64,000 nt of DNA from Monilinia fructicola. Taxonomy: Eukaryota > Ascomycota > Leotiomycetes > Helotiales > Sclerotiniaceae. This document shows positions 21,186-33,736 of the stretch, in pieces. Under the pieces are notes generated by a model. That model saw nothing but the letters and a program-made list of their open reading frames with translations. It was not told the DNA's origin and did no database searches. The position numbers were made by a program, and so were the translations under genes. The stretch is taken from assembly GCA_008692225.1 (NCBI GenBank), contig VICG01000016.1:1074001-1138000 (forward strand), read 5' to 3'. Every line of letters starts with the position of its first letter. Positions within the stretch are counted from its first letter, which is position 1.

Positions 21186-24100
21186 GACCATCAAAGAAGC
21201 GGGGGGTCAGAGGGAGTCCCTTCGGACTGCTTCGAGAAGTCTATCGTGGGTCGTGCTTGACGTTGTGGCGATCATCTTTTGAGGATTCGTGTCTTTTTCT
21301 AGAATAGGGTACGGAGAAAAAACGGTTCTTCTGACCTTGATGTATGGAAATCTATGCACCGTGTCGATCCAACCGTTCCCTAAATTCTCCGAAGCTTTCT
21401 ATTGGTCTGGCTTCATATTGTCCAAGCCTATTTGGTTCTCGCGCCCTTTGGTATTAGTAAAAGTTTCTTTGACACCCTAGGCTTCATATTGTCCAAGCCT
21501 GTTTAATTCTCGCCCCCTTTAGCATGAACAGAAGTTTGTTTGACCCCCTAGGCTTCAGTATCCTTTCAGACATTTTAGGTCTCGCGAAAGCCATGTTCCC
21601 TCCGCTGTCCCCTGCTTCACAAAGTAGGATTTGGGTGCGGAATAGACACGTGCGCAATTATTTAACGTTTTCGCAGGGGGCGGGAGAGTACTGAAACTCG
21701 TTTAAGTTTGTAGCTTTAGATGATAATACTCCACGTATATCCGACGAACATCCATAGATATACTTGAAACATCGGAGATATAATCAAGATTTTGAAATCC
21801 ACCCAAGTTTTGACCCATTATAATTAACGCTAGCACGAATGTGATCAACGGTTGAAGTCATCGGGCAGTGAGAGCCATGGGCACCACAACGTTGATTAGC
21901 GTAGAGAAGCAAACTTACCTATAACGTCTAGAGCACCCCGGTTCGGAACAGAAATTTCAAAGAAAATCTGAAATTGAAACATATTTTTGAGGTTTGCGGA
22001 GGTTGATTCAAACCTTGGTTCTCATTATTATCCTAACTAGTACCGAAAGTCATCGACGATATGCAAGCATGTGCTAGCATGTGCTATATTAGCATTTTCA
22101 AACTCATCAAGGCTCTGAAACATATATAGTTTTTGGTTCAAGCAAATTGTGCTTTCAGTGTTAGATCTCTCGCACGTGTTACCTGTCTCGGTACTCCTCC
22201 TGCAAGTTTATCAACTACCAGGAGTCCACAATGTATCTTCAAATCATCGGTGTAGCTGCGAACCAATGATACGCACTGGCATATATCTTCTCTAATTGAG
22301 AGTGCAGCCCATAGCGCTTCAAATGCCGTATACTCGGTTGGCGAAGTATCAGTATGTCAGCGGCTTTGATCAGCACTGATAGTACCCTATTCAGGGCAAA
22401 GATTATATGCGCACTACAACGAATACGAGGCTGGTGCCGAAAGTAACTCCAACGCCTATCTATCTTGCCGTTGCTTATGCTGAGGGGGTTTTCATTTTCA
22501 TGTGATAGCATGTGAGCTGTATCTTTATTCATCATGGATAGCCAAGCGCTAGACAACACACGGAGCAACAATTCGGAATAAACCTTAGCTTGAAAGCTTG
22601 CCAGATGGCCACTTGGGATAGGATTTTTATTTTCTCAAGCTACTTGGAGGTTTGATCGGCGCCCAATGTACAGTTTTTCAGGTTTGGGAGAAAGCAATTG
22701 CATTGACAGGTGAATGGAGCTTCAAGATCGACGGGTCGTTCAAATCTGAGTGTATTGCAGAACAGTATGTGTCAAGAGGTAGCGGTGGATTCTTCATAAA
22801 TTGGTCGTCTAGCAAGTATCATTTCCCCACGTATGGCCTAGTCTTTATTATGTATCTTGGACTCACTGCACCCTTTCTGGGCATTCGACATTCTTGTCCG
22901 CAGCTAATTTCAAAGTGCTCTTAATGAACTCATTTCAGTGGCACAAACCTCAAGTACTCCATGCATATCTTGGAGTAAATTGAAAAAACCTCGGATTGAT
23001 CAATAATCGACTAAGGGCCAGAATTGGTTGAGCTCAGGCAAGAAATAAAGCTTTAGGTGGTTTAAACCTTGGGACAAAGACCATAAGAGAGCACTTCCGT
23101 ACAAAAGCCTTTGATCATTCAAAACGGCATCAAGATGCTTCTCTCGCTTAGTTCCCTTGTAAACCTTAATGTGAACTAACATTCCAGTCTAATGTGGAAT
23201 CACATCATTCCTTGTGGGGCTCCCTCTTGTCTTCTACTGTATGGCGGTCTACCAGTTGGAGGTTGAACTGCAGCAGAGTCTACAAGTCCACTATATGTGG
23301 GACCTGCGTGTTTACAGCTTCCTAGTAGGTCTACTCCAACATCATCTACAACGAGCATCTCTTCGTCACATACTTCTTTGTCTTCGGCATTGGTGCCTGC
23401 AATTTAATCCGAAGGCCCAACTACTTCTATTAGTCCGATAGTTGTGACCAACGTCGATACAGCATCAATACTCCCTCGAATTATTCTTCAACTGTATCTC
23501 GAACGCTGGTGGAAAGAAATGATGACATTAGCCCAGCTCTTATAGCTGCTAGTACGTCTCTGTCAGACTTGATATGAACTTTCGTGAGCCATGCGTATGT
23601 AAATCAGCGCTGAATTAACGCGTGAACTATTTTGCATCTCTATTTAACCAACCGGATTATCTTTCACTCGATGATACAATCCTTTGCAAGCTACAATATG
23701 CCAAAAGTACAGGTGACTACACCCCACCAGATTTGCCGACGTCCCACAGATCCTCCCTCAACAGATCCGGGCGCACTGTCAACTGATGCAGTAGCCCCTC
23801 CAACTCTTTCGACGTATCAAAGTGCTCCTTCAACGCTTCTGCTGAAGCTAGGTCCTGCTTCAACAATTCCTGATCCTTGGCCGGCTCCAGCCGCAGCTCA
23901 CAAGAAAAACTGGGTATAAAAATAGGTGAGTCTGATCCCCTGTCCTGAATTTCAAGCTCGTGAGCAAGTATAAAGTTATAGTATATGCGGTGACGGGATG
24001 TCCTATAGCTTGACGACCAACTAAGTAAGTTCAAGCATATTCGTACTTTACGGACTTAATGCAAAATAGATCGAACTATAAAATAATATTAGGTTTTGAT

Positions 24101-24276
24101 GTTGTCGCTTTGTCGGAAACTTCCGACTAAAGAAAACTGGGTACACGAACCTTGATATATGGGACTTGCATTTAGATACTCCACTCCCCCACAGGACTTG
24201 CAAACTCTGCACTCGGTGTCTACTCTCATCATAAGCTATGATAATGGCCACAGTGACATCCAACAACCAAAATCAA
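21186..24276. other. Gene-poor AT-rich region with weak coding relics
   Basis: No intact gene. A 71-bp tandem repeat lies at 21409-21570. On the minus strand near 22239-22430 one frame reads SPTEYTAFEALWAALSIRED, faintly like the RNase H end of a copia-type element. Around 23330-23500 broken frames are Ser/Thr-rich (STPTSSTTSISSSHTSLSSA, then TSISPIVVTNVDTAS), like a dead copy of the secreted-protein genes nearby. All of these are suggestions only. Confidence 0.35.
21409..21570. repeat. 71-bp tandem repeat, just over two copies
   Basis: GGCTTCATATTGTCCAAGCC begins at 21409 and recurs at 21480. A third, diverged start (GGCTTCAGTATCC) is at 21551, so the spacing is 71 bp both times. The text between (TTCTCGC-CCCTTT, AGAAGTTTGTTTGACCC) is also shared. 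Confidence 0.85.
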
Positions 24277-24386
24277 GCGTTTGTGGTTTAGTGGTAAAAT
24301 CCATCGTTGCCAATATCCCGCCTTTCTTCAGTCAAAGATGGGATTTCAACATCGATGGGCCCCGGGTTCGATTCCCGGCGAACGCA
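24277..24386 (+). tRNA. tRNA-Gly (GCC) with a 39-nt intron
   Basis: The acceptor stem GCGTTTG pairs with CGAACGC (one G-U type pair), and the discriminator A is at 24386. The D arm is GTTTAGTGGTAAAATC, the anticodon stem CATCG/CGATG has loop TTGCCAT with anticodon GCC, and the T arm is CCGGG-TTCGATT-CCCGG. The anticodon loop is interrupted between bases 37 and 38 by 24313-24351, the canonical position for a tRNA intron. It is the only good RNA gene I found in the window and stands alone in a gene-poor block. Confidence 0.93.
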
Positions 24387-24797
24387 TCAACCTTTTGCAG
24401 TTTGAACGACTTCAATCAAATTGAACGTTATTTTGTCATCAATTTTCGAAGTTGTGGTTGCAGGTGGTGATTGATTGGACTGGAAGGGTTAATTGGTTAG
24501 CCGAGGTTGACTATTTCTCGACGATCCAATTTCTCTCTTCACTTTTTGGTGATGATACTTCAACATGCATGTATTTTTTTTCAAGAGGAGTTCTCACAAG
24601 TGACTTGCTCGTTATGAATGAAGGCTTCGTGAACAAGATGGTAAACTATGAAGCAGTAGTAAGGGTGGAATATATATATTCACTTGGCATTCATTCCTCT
24701 AATTAGGACATCGGTACTGGGAAATTATAAGACGCATGTGCCTCTAAAGAAATTTCTATTACATGATAATAAACCTCCACTTGGGATAATATCCATT
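24387..24797. other. Short intergenic region
   Basis: This region lies downstream of the tRNA and upstream of a possible secreted-protein gene. A TATATATATTC run at about 24670 could be promoter sequence. No gene seen. Confidence 0.4.
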
Positions 24798-25333
24798 ATG
24801 TATTTCTCGCCCCTAAGTCTGTTTATTGCGGTGTTTATGCCCTGTGCTCTAGCTAGTGCTAGTACCACGACCTCAACGTCCAGATCAACTGCCGCGTCAC
24901 TAATTTCTAATCCGACATCAGAGTACTACAGTACGAGTAGTCTTTCCATCTAGAAGAGCACTCTCTTCTAGTGAGGCTTCTACCAGTGAATTTCTTTTCA
25001 CAGCAAACCCATCGAGTAGAAGAAGCCTCATTTTCTCTCCATATATCGCCTGATTTTAATGGGGATGGTACAACTTCAATCAGCTCTAGTATTTTCTTAA
25101 CCAACACGTATCCATTAGAAGCCAGTACTCTCAGCCATGGACCATCTAGTTTCACTCCAAGTACCACAACATCTACCGCTTCGATCAGTAGCGCCACTTT
25201 AAGTAGTACAGATCCATGCTCAGAGCTTATTCCGAGAGACGACTTTTCTCCAGAAATGCAAGAGATGCCACTTACTGACCAAAAACATACGTACTGCACC
25301 TGTTCATCTGCATGCGGGTTCTGCAATATATAA
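24798..25333 (+). CDS. Possible third secreted Ser/Thr-rich protein; splicing unresolved, may be broken
   Basis: No family recognised. The ATG at 24798 opens a good signal peptide (MYFSPLSLFIAVFMPCALAS) followed by STTTSTSRSTAASLISN. A GTACGA donor at 24931 could end exon 1. The Ser/Thr-rich text resumes in another frame (SSIFLTNTYPLEAS, then TPSTTTSTASISSATLSST). It ends with a Cys-containing tail, HTYCTCSSACGFCNI, and a stop at 25331-25333. I could not choose one acceptor that joins the parts cleanly, so this may be a decayed copy. The composition and position suggest kinship with the two genes at 19-21 kb. Confidence 0.38.
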
Positions 25334-28300
25334 AGTTCATGCAGACTACCCGCAACTCTAATTATTGCAAGTGGATAACTGAGTCTAATATTATGCATGT
25401 AACAGTGGAAAGATGTAGAGAATTCTAGGCTTCGCTAGTGGGACCTGATCCGACATATGATGGGAGAGATGGCCTGATTGAGTCTCAGGAATTTTCGAAA
25501 ATGGGTTAGTCACTTTCTATGCTCAATGTCCCATACATAAGTCAATAATATGTGATGGAAATTGCTGATAGAGTCGCTGTGTTCATAGCGGTGCACTGTC
25601 AACACCTCACAGATCTAGCGGACAATATGCAGAGAAGAAAAGACTAAATTATCGACACATCTCTTCATGGCGGTTTGATTGCGTTCAGGATGCGGTAGCA
25701 TGGGTATGTGAGCTCTGTTTTTCTTTGTAGTCGCTGAATCTGTGTCTTCAATTTTGACTCTGATGCAGATATGGAAAAAAGAAAATCGGGTAGCACAAGC
25801 TAACTTTTCCAGCTTAAAAAGTATGCAACTTACATAAGGGTCCTCAAGAGTGATTTGAGAAACACAAGGAAGATTGGCTTGAAAACTGCGTATGGTCGAA
25901 AGCTGTTGGTTCAGGAAGCCCATAAATATTAGACTTACATGCGTGGGTCATTGCCCGAGGATATGGGCGGGTGTGTCTTAAAGGGGGTAAACGAAGGCGT
26001 GATTCAGATATGTCTTTTGTACCTGGCATCACGGTAGAATCTGGGCAATGGAATTCTGAAAGTGTTCAGAATTCCATTACTCCGCCTATCTCATTCATAG
26101 TTCTCCACCTAAAGAAACTTCAATATGCATTCTTCTATCTCAGTCTTCTCCATTACTATTCTTATATCTTGTTCAATTACCTTTCATGACAGCATCGATT
26201 CAAGATCTTCAGGGATCTCGATTGCAAAGACAATGACTGCATCGAGATCATATCCTGCTATGACGAAACTACTTCTCACAACCCTATTGATTCTTTCATC
26301 GAGATGTCTTGAAGTATATCATCAAGCAGGTCATACTCGGCTCATGGTGATCTATATGCTACAACTGCTGCTAATGAGACTTTCTTCGACCCAAAAGTCA
26401 TCAGCGGGATACAAAACAAGTGTAATCTCACAAGCGTAACCTTTCCGATGGGAATATTTCAGGGGCACCTTCAAAGTATGGAGACTTACTATGGACTCCA
26501 ACTACACCTAGTACTTTACCATCACTAAAATTGTCAAGCAAGTATTCCTCTTCGGGAAACCTTTCTACCATTGAGACTTAGATAGCACGGAAAGAAACTT
26601 TTAGCGAGATTTTACTCACATGTACAGTGACGTCGACCAAGAGATCTTCAAATGTATTTATATACGTGTTATCATTCGCAAGCATCCCCATGTAAACAGT
26701 TACATGCACTAACAATGTGACTATGCTAGTTGATCTGCCGGATCAGCCTCCCATTGATCCTCACAAGATAAGAAATGGTGACGGTTAGTCCAGCTACAAG
26801 CTGACACAAGTTTGTCTACACACTACACGCAACAATTTCTCATGGATAATGCCTACATCAAACAAGACACAGAAATAACTAGCTAATCTTGATTCATCGT
26901 CGTAGCTACTTACTGCGGATGGGTAATTAAAGATCCGGATTCCGCAGTTTCCTTCCCCGAATCCCCGTTGATGCAAGAAACGTATGTTTTCGTGAGCATT
27001 TTGCCCTTGGAATACCTCGTCGTCTACTGCAAACCTTAAAACAGCTAACTTTAACTTGTGTCTTCAGGCGAGCTGTGCTAGGAGATCATGAAACGATACC
27101 ATAAGCCCCAGGAAGCAGAGGAGGCGATCCTATAGGGAGCTAAACGCTTGACCCCCATGGATCTGGGTTTGGTGGTCGGAAGATTGAAAGGTTTATGCGT
27201 GGCCTAACTTTTCACATAAAACTAAGAGACTTACTTCATGTAGAGCCATGTAGAGAAGCCTCAAAAGTGGTTGATTGTAAATGACGCATTGTTGAACAGT
27301 CTGCCATCGCAACAAAAAAGCAACGAGATATCGTGGAAAAAGCAATGAGAGATCACGTTTCATCACAAGTTCTCCACAACGAAAAGATCATATCAGCGTG
27401 CTAAGATCTGGCCATCGCCTCTAAGATCTCGTATAAATTAACTGATCGAGATCCAATACCCACTCTCGTTGATACTTTCATCACTCGATCTCAATTCAGC
27501 TCTTTTAGCCCACAAAGCATAAACAGTGGACTTCCAGCATTTTCAATGTGATTATGGTATGATGATCAGATCATATTGCAGTGTTGGATGGAGGCATCTT
27601 GACGTCTCATGAAATCATCTCAATCATCTCAATCATCATAGCAACAAGTTGGATTATAATATGTAATTTTTCGTTGTTGGTGATGTTATTAACTTCGAAA
27701 AATCCGTACTGCGGAAGAACGACTGCGCCATATCAGATTGACTTGAAACTTAACCCCACTAGCTCACACTGCCAAGTGATGACAAACCGTTTTTCGTGAC
27801 ATGACGGTTGAATAAACTTCAAAACTCTAAACTTCCTCGCATTGACGGAGTGTTTGGACTGGGGTTGGACGATGACTACACAGAGAGTTACATACCCTTC
27901 AGAATATCCACAGCTAAGATGGAACAAAGATGTACCCACAAAATAAACATCGATTCATTCAAGGTTGCGTTAGTGAACTACCATGTCCCATAAGCTTGCA
28001 TGGGAATTCGTATAAAACATCAAATCTGATATTGAAATATACTAGCCTCCAAAGTTCAAGTCTCTGATAAGCCCTCCCACTTGAGAGCGCGACTATGTAT
28101 CCAATAGTCCCGCCGGCTAAAACCCGATTAAGGGTCGTACGTTGATCACTGGAGTCTAATTTTCAGCTGCGTTGAACAAAATGCAGAGCTCTAGACTAGA
28201 TCGTCCGTCGTAGGGTGCATGATTGCAGATTGGAAAGGAAGATGTCTGAGACCCTTATTCCTATGGGTTGTAAAATGAATCGGTTGACGATTCTTCTGCA

Positions 28301-31300
28301 TGATTTTGATAGTCTATCCCGAGAAAGTAGACCGACTGGGTACTAAATTCTCGACTGGGATGCAGGACCCTACATGCTCAAATCATTGCCATACAGAGAG
28401 AAGACTGTCGGGGCCCAAAATATACATAGGTCAAATGCATAGGTATAGACCTAATCAATGAACTAGTCTAGTATAAACACGGAAAAATGCTTTGCTCATC
28501 ACTGCCGTGAAATGACCACATCATTATGGAGGCCATGGGTAACTAGCACGATTTACTAATGGGACCCATCCCTTTCATTTGGAAGTAGTCACCCGAGATA
28601 ATATTCTTAGTGAAGGTTAGTTCTTGAATCTGCGATTAAAGAATCTCATAACATCCACTATGATTCTAACTCGAGAGCTCTAAGCCTATAACAGTATATT
28701 CTCAAGCTCACAATACTAATACTGCAAGGGAATCCTCCAAGCACCTAAGCAAGCGAGGGATCCGCTGAATCTCGAAGCTATCTCCTGATTTCACATTCTA
28801 TTCTGTAACAATGAAATCCCCGGAAACTATAATAGGTCCTCTGACAGACCCTAAAACTGTTTGCCACATATATGCAGGAAACCAAGTATGTACTTGAGTG
28901 ATAGAAGCTCCTGGTCCGTGCAATTTGCTCAGTGAGGAATTCTGATTGGAAGATAATCCCAGTTTAGCACGACTCGAAATTCAACACTAAAGGGGACAAC
29001 TCACTCATCCAGCCTTTGCAATTTGAAAACTATCTAGACAGACAGCTTGAGCTTCTGTCGTCTATTTTAAAACTGTGTCAGACCTTTGTACGACCTGTAA
29101 TCAGGGAAAATAAGCTTCTATTCAACCCCTTCATATCACATATACCCCATGCTACAGCTCCCTGATATGATCTACCACTTTGCAACGGAGCACTTAGATG
29201 GTGAGAATCTAGTTAGTATCATACGAATTTTGTAACATCTGGAAATACCCAAAAACGGTAGTGAGCCGATACAAGCATCGATGTTGATAGGAATATCAAT
29301 ATCTAAGAAGGCAAATAGAAGCCAACACAGAAGATACGTGAAGGTAAGAGAACCTGATTGTAAGGGGGAATTGTCAGAAATGGGGGTATCCCCATCTTGG
29401 AGATACACCCCATTGATTAAGAGAAGAAGTTCGGAAATGCAGAGATTTACTGTACAGGCAAAATCGAATTTCATGTTTCCGGGGAAAATCCATGCAACCT
29501 TGACCCTCAAATGTTGTATATGAGAATTTGAGAATGGTGATGCTGATTTTCGGATATCTGACTAGGAAATGCGGATATTAGTCAGATTTCCGACTCAATT
29601 TAGTAGCAACGAGCTCCACAAATCGGGAAGAACATCAAGTTACCGCCTTGTATCTTGATAATCTATTGACCGCTTGCTAAAGTCGGAAATGCTTGCGAAC
29701 GAGCTAGCACTTTTGGAGCATGATTTGGACTTAATATACAACAGGTACGCCGGGCTTAAGTTCCACCATCAAGCGACAACTCTCCCCCTAAGCAAATGTT
29801 GAATCTTGGGTTAGCCCATATAAATCTGACAAGATGTATCAGTGGTTAAGATTGTAGCTTTTTGCTGCAAAAAGCTTGCTCTATACTACCCTGCATATGC
29901 TAAAAGATTAGATCTCCGTCAGTGCAAAGGGATCTGACAATCCAGGTGAAATGGTTCTTAGCCAAGAAGCTTAGCAGATCCATCGTTTGACATTAGCCAA
30001 AGGGTGAAGGAGTAATCGAGTTTAGTTTCGAAGATATACCAGATTACTTGGACTGTAAATTCTGCTTTAGAGTCTTAGAGCAGATAACGCTACATTTTTA
30101 CACCAAAAGCGAATTTACAATCAACGCTCATCCTTATTCAATATCCTGAATATGTGTCGACTTGTAACCGCAACCAATCACGTGACAAGTATCATGAAGT
30201 CCAGATTGTATTCCAGGCCTATTGACATGGGACTAGCTCATCCAGACCGACTATTTGGAACTTCCCGAATAGTACATGTAACCCAATCAATCCTTAGACG
30301 AGTCGGACGAACTGCTCCTTACGGACATTAGACAACTGGACTATTGAACACATTCAATTGATTAGTTTCTCGTGATAGCTAAAGCGGGAGGGATACTTTA
30401 ATTCCGAGGTTGCTAATGGTATGTATGTCTGCAATCCACGATAAGGAAGATGTGCTTTTCGTAACAAGGATAATGAGATCGAAAGGGTGCCCTTCGCATA
30501 TAACATGGCATGATACCCATTCAGATGTCTTACGGCACTTGATATATCCTTATTCGATCACCTACAGTATGCGGCTGTGGTTGATCTACGAACTGGAGCA
30601 TGTAGGACAATTGATGCAAGTCCTTGCTCGCTTCTTCTTTTCGACTAGGTTGAGAAGACATCAGCATGGACAAAATTCTTGCACCGAAATGATTTGACCA
30701 TGAAGAGAATCCCATCTTTGCACGAGCTGAAGACCATGATGATCATTGATGAGAGATTATGAAGTGGAGTAAATACATTGGCGAAGATTACAATTGTCAA
30801 GGAAGTGGCTATTCGGCCAACCTAGACAGTGGGGAGGATGCCGCCCCACCTGAGTCAGAGTGGAGTGAAACGTCTGGTTCACAATATTGCTTGGAGCTTC
30901 CGTCTGTTCCAAATTGTCGAAACCAAAATGAATGACAGCGGTTGCGCGGCACGCTTTGACAGCCATATATTAGAGTTTCGGCGCTTCCCTCTTTCAATTC
31001 GTGGGGTCATTCCGAGTCCGAGGACGAGGGGCAATTCTTGATTTCACATATACAAGCCCCATGATGAATTCCTCTTAAGGATTCTGCTACCGGAGAATTA
31101 TATGGGAAAGAAGGGGCTACAGTATCGTCTGTTCGCCAAACGGGGAAGCTTTTGTGTAATGAACATCGATGAATAGCATAATTAGATGATCTATCTTGCA
31201 AAAGAAGACGTTGAGTTCTCATTTCAAAGATATTCGTCAGAATGGTACGATGAAGAATTGTTGCTCCACTAATGATCTGCCAAGCCTATGAGGCGAATAG

Positions 31301-33552
31301 CCAAACAACATTAAGCAAAAGTAAGTTTTTCTTCAACAACAACAACAACAACCCGAACGTTGCTGAAGGCAATCGATTAACGTTAATAGCAAGGACAAAC
31401 ACATACAATGATGTATTTCACTTGAAGGCCTCTCGAAATTATCCTTGGAAAACAATGCACAATGATACGGAACCTAAGAGAAAGACCAAAAAGCTGGTTT
31501 CCTCACACTCATGCTCTAGAGGAACCTCAACCCGTGGCATGGTCTCAAGCACCAGTATATCGTCTGTAGAATTCAATCTGATAAACTATCCATGACCTCC
31601 TAAGCCAAAGCCTCAAACAAAACCAAGAATAGTTTGTTTACACTTGAACCCATGCACTGTGCTCTGGAAAACTTGCATGAGCAAGGAGATTTTAAGGACT
31701 CTTCAATTTCAAGAGATATACTCCTCCTGGCTAGTTTGTTATTTTTCTCCTTGAGAACCCTTGCGAATTGAAGCGGGTGTATGTACTGTAAGAACTTGAA
31801 AAACACATCCCTATGATGTAATAGTGGTCCTTCTGCTCTTCGCAATGGATCGCGTTCTAGCCACGTTTCTGCAGTGGAGAAAGAAAGACGCGTGTAGAAA
31901 TTGATCTTAAAGAGATGAAGTTTGCGAGTTATACCGAGAACGTCCAAACGTGCATATTCCTAAATATTCTATCAGGTTCATATCTGGCTCCAGCCTTCAG
32001 TCAAATCAAATCAAATAATGCACGAGATAAATCACACGCATCTGACCAGTACAGTACAGTGTACGAAGAAGCGAGGAAGAAACTTTCTACGGTTCTACGG
32101 ATGATCCGAAGAGATCAAGCTAGCTAGCGCTTAACAATCCCTGCATAAGTTTGCAAACCCATGAAAATTTTTTGATGGAGACTGTTCTGTCTCATGATCA
32201 CTGATACAAATGAAATGGCCAGTCAAAGGTTAGAGGTTACATAGAAGCGATGAAGAGCTATCAAGCCAAGCCTTGGACTCCTCATGTTTGACCCGCAGCA
32301 GCTTTGTCTATATTACGAACACTGATTCCTTTTTGGGGTGGCCAAAGGTGGCTTGTTGACCACATTGCACTTGCTTTTTGAACATTGAATTTCGAGCACT
32401 TGCCATACGATGGGATCGAAATTGATTTGCAGTCTCTGCGCGAAGATATATGTCTAGGTTTCGTGCACCACGGCAAGGAAAGGTGATTACACAACGTTGG
32501 GCATGTGAGGGGAATGGTTGTTTGATGATGATATCTTCGAAATGTGACTTGTAGGGTATCTATCTAATGGAATATGCCTCCGCACAGACCTTGAGATTTC
32601 GATGAGAGAAATGGGATTCGATGTAAGATATGATTAGATGTTGAGTAGTGAGGGGGAATGTCTGTGCGAAAGCCCTCCAAACCAGGGGACGTTAGGTTGA
32701 AGTAGTAGATTTATGTGCGACAATCATAATTCCGGGTTTCGTTTTTCGGCACCAAAAAGAGAAATCGGGAGTCTGTGCGAAGTTCAGATGTGATTGATAT
32801 ATCAGATGAGAAGTTGAAAGTGTGGACTAATTCAAAATTAGACAGATATAAAGGAGCTAAAAGGGCATGTATGATGTATCCTAGGTTGTAAGAAAAGGGG
32901 AGGAGGGAAAGAGGGAGAGAAAGAAAGGAGAGAGCGTATTTGAGGTAATAACCGATAAAAGATGAAAAAGATGACATCTAACCTTACTGTACTGTACTGT
33001 AGATATCCTCAATTGCCTATCTATTATCTACTTTGGGATCCATAGCGGAATTAGATATTTCTGTCCCACATTAGCCGGGTGGACACATAACAGCTAACTC
33101 AAACTATACACCTAGTTTACTTACTTGAATAGGTATGTGTGTATAATATGTATACCTTCATATACACTTCATATATACAGTACGGTATAATCCATTCATA
33201 GATATTTCTTTATACAGAGTACATAGTCGTCCATCCCATGCTCACTTCCATAGTAGATACTTACTCTATTAAGCAAACTAGCTCGTTTATCCTTGCGCGC
33301 TTCTTTCCTTCTCCGTACTTATCCGCTTAAATCCGGACGAACCGGAAAGTTTCAACCCCATAAAATTTGCCAAATTTCGTAATATTTATGAATATCAAAA
33401 TTTTAACCTTACCACAAATGATTATATGACTATTTTACTTTGACTTCGTTTGATCAATCAACGAAACATGTTCGTTCACCCTCGTTATTTTCGCCAGGCT
33501 CGCTAATCACTCTTGCTGTTATTACTACTACTACCACTACTACTACTACCAT

Positions 33553-33586
<34 letters not shown>

Positions 33587-33611
33587 GCTACTACTACTAC
33601 TACTACTACTG

Positions 33612-33643
<32 letters not shown>

Positions 33644-33705
33644 GCTACTACTACTACTACTACTACTATTACTATTACTACTACTACTACTACTATTACT
33701 ACTAC

Positions 33706-33736
<31 letters not shown>

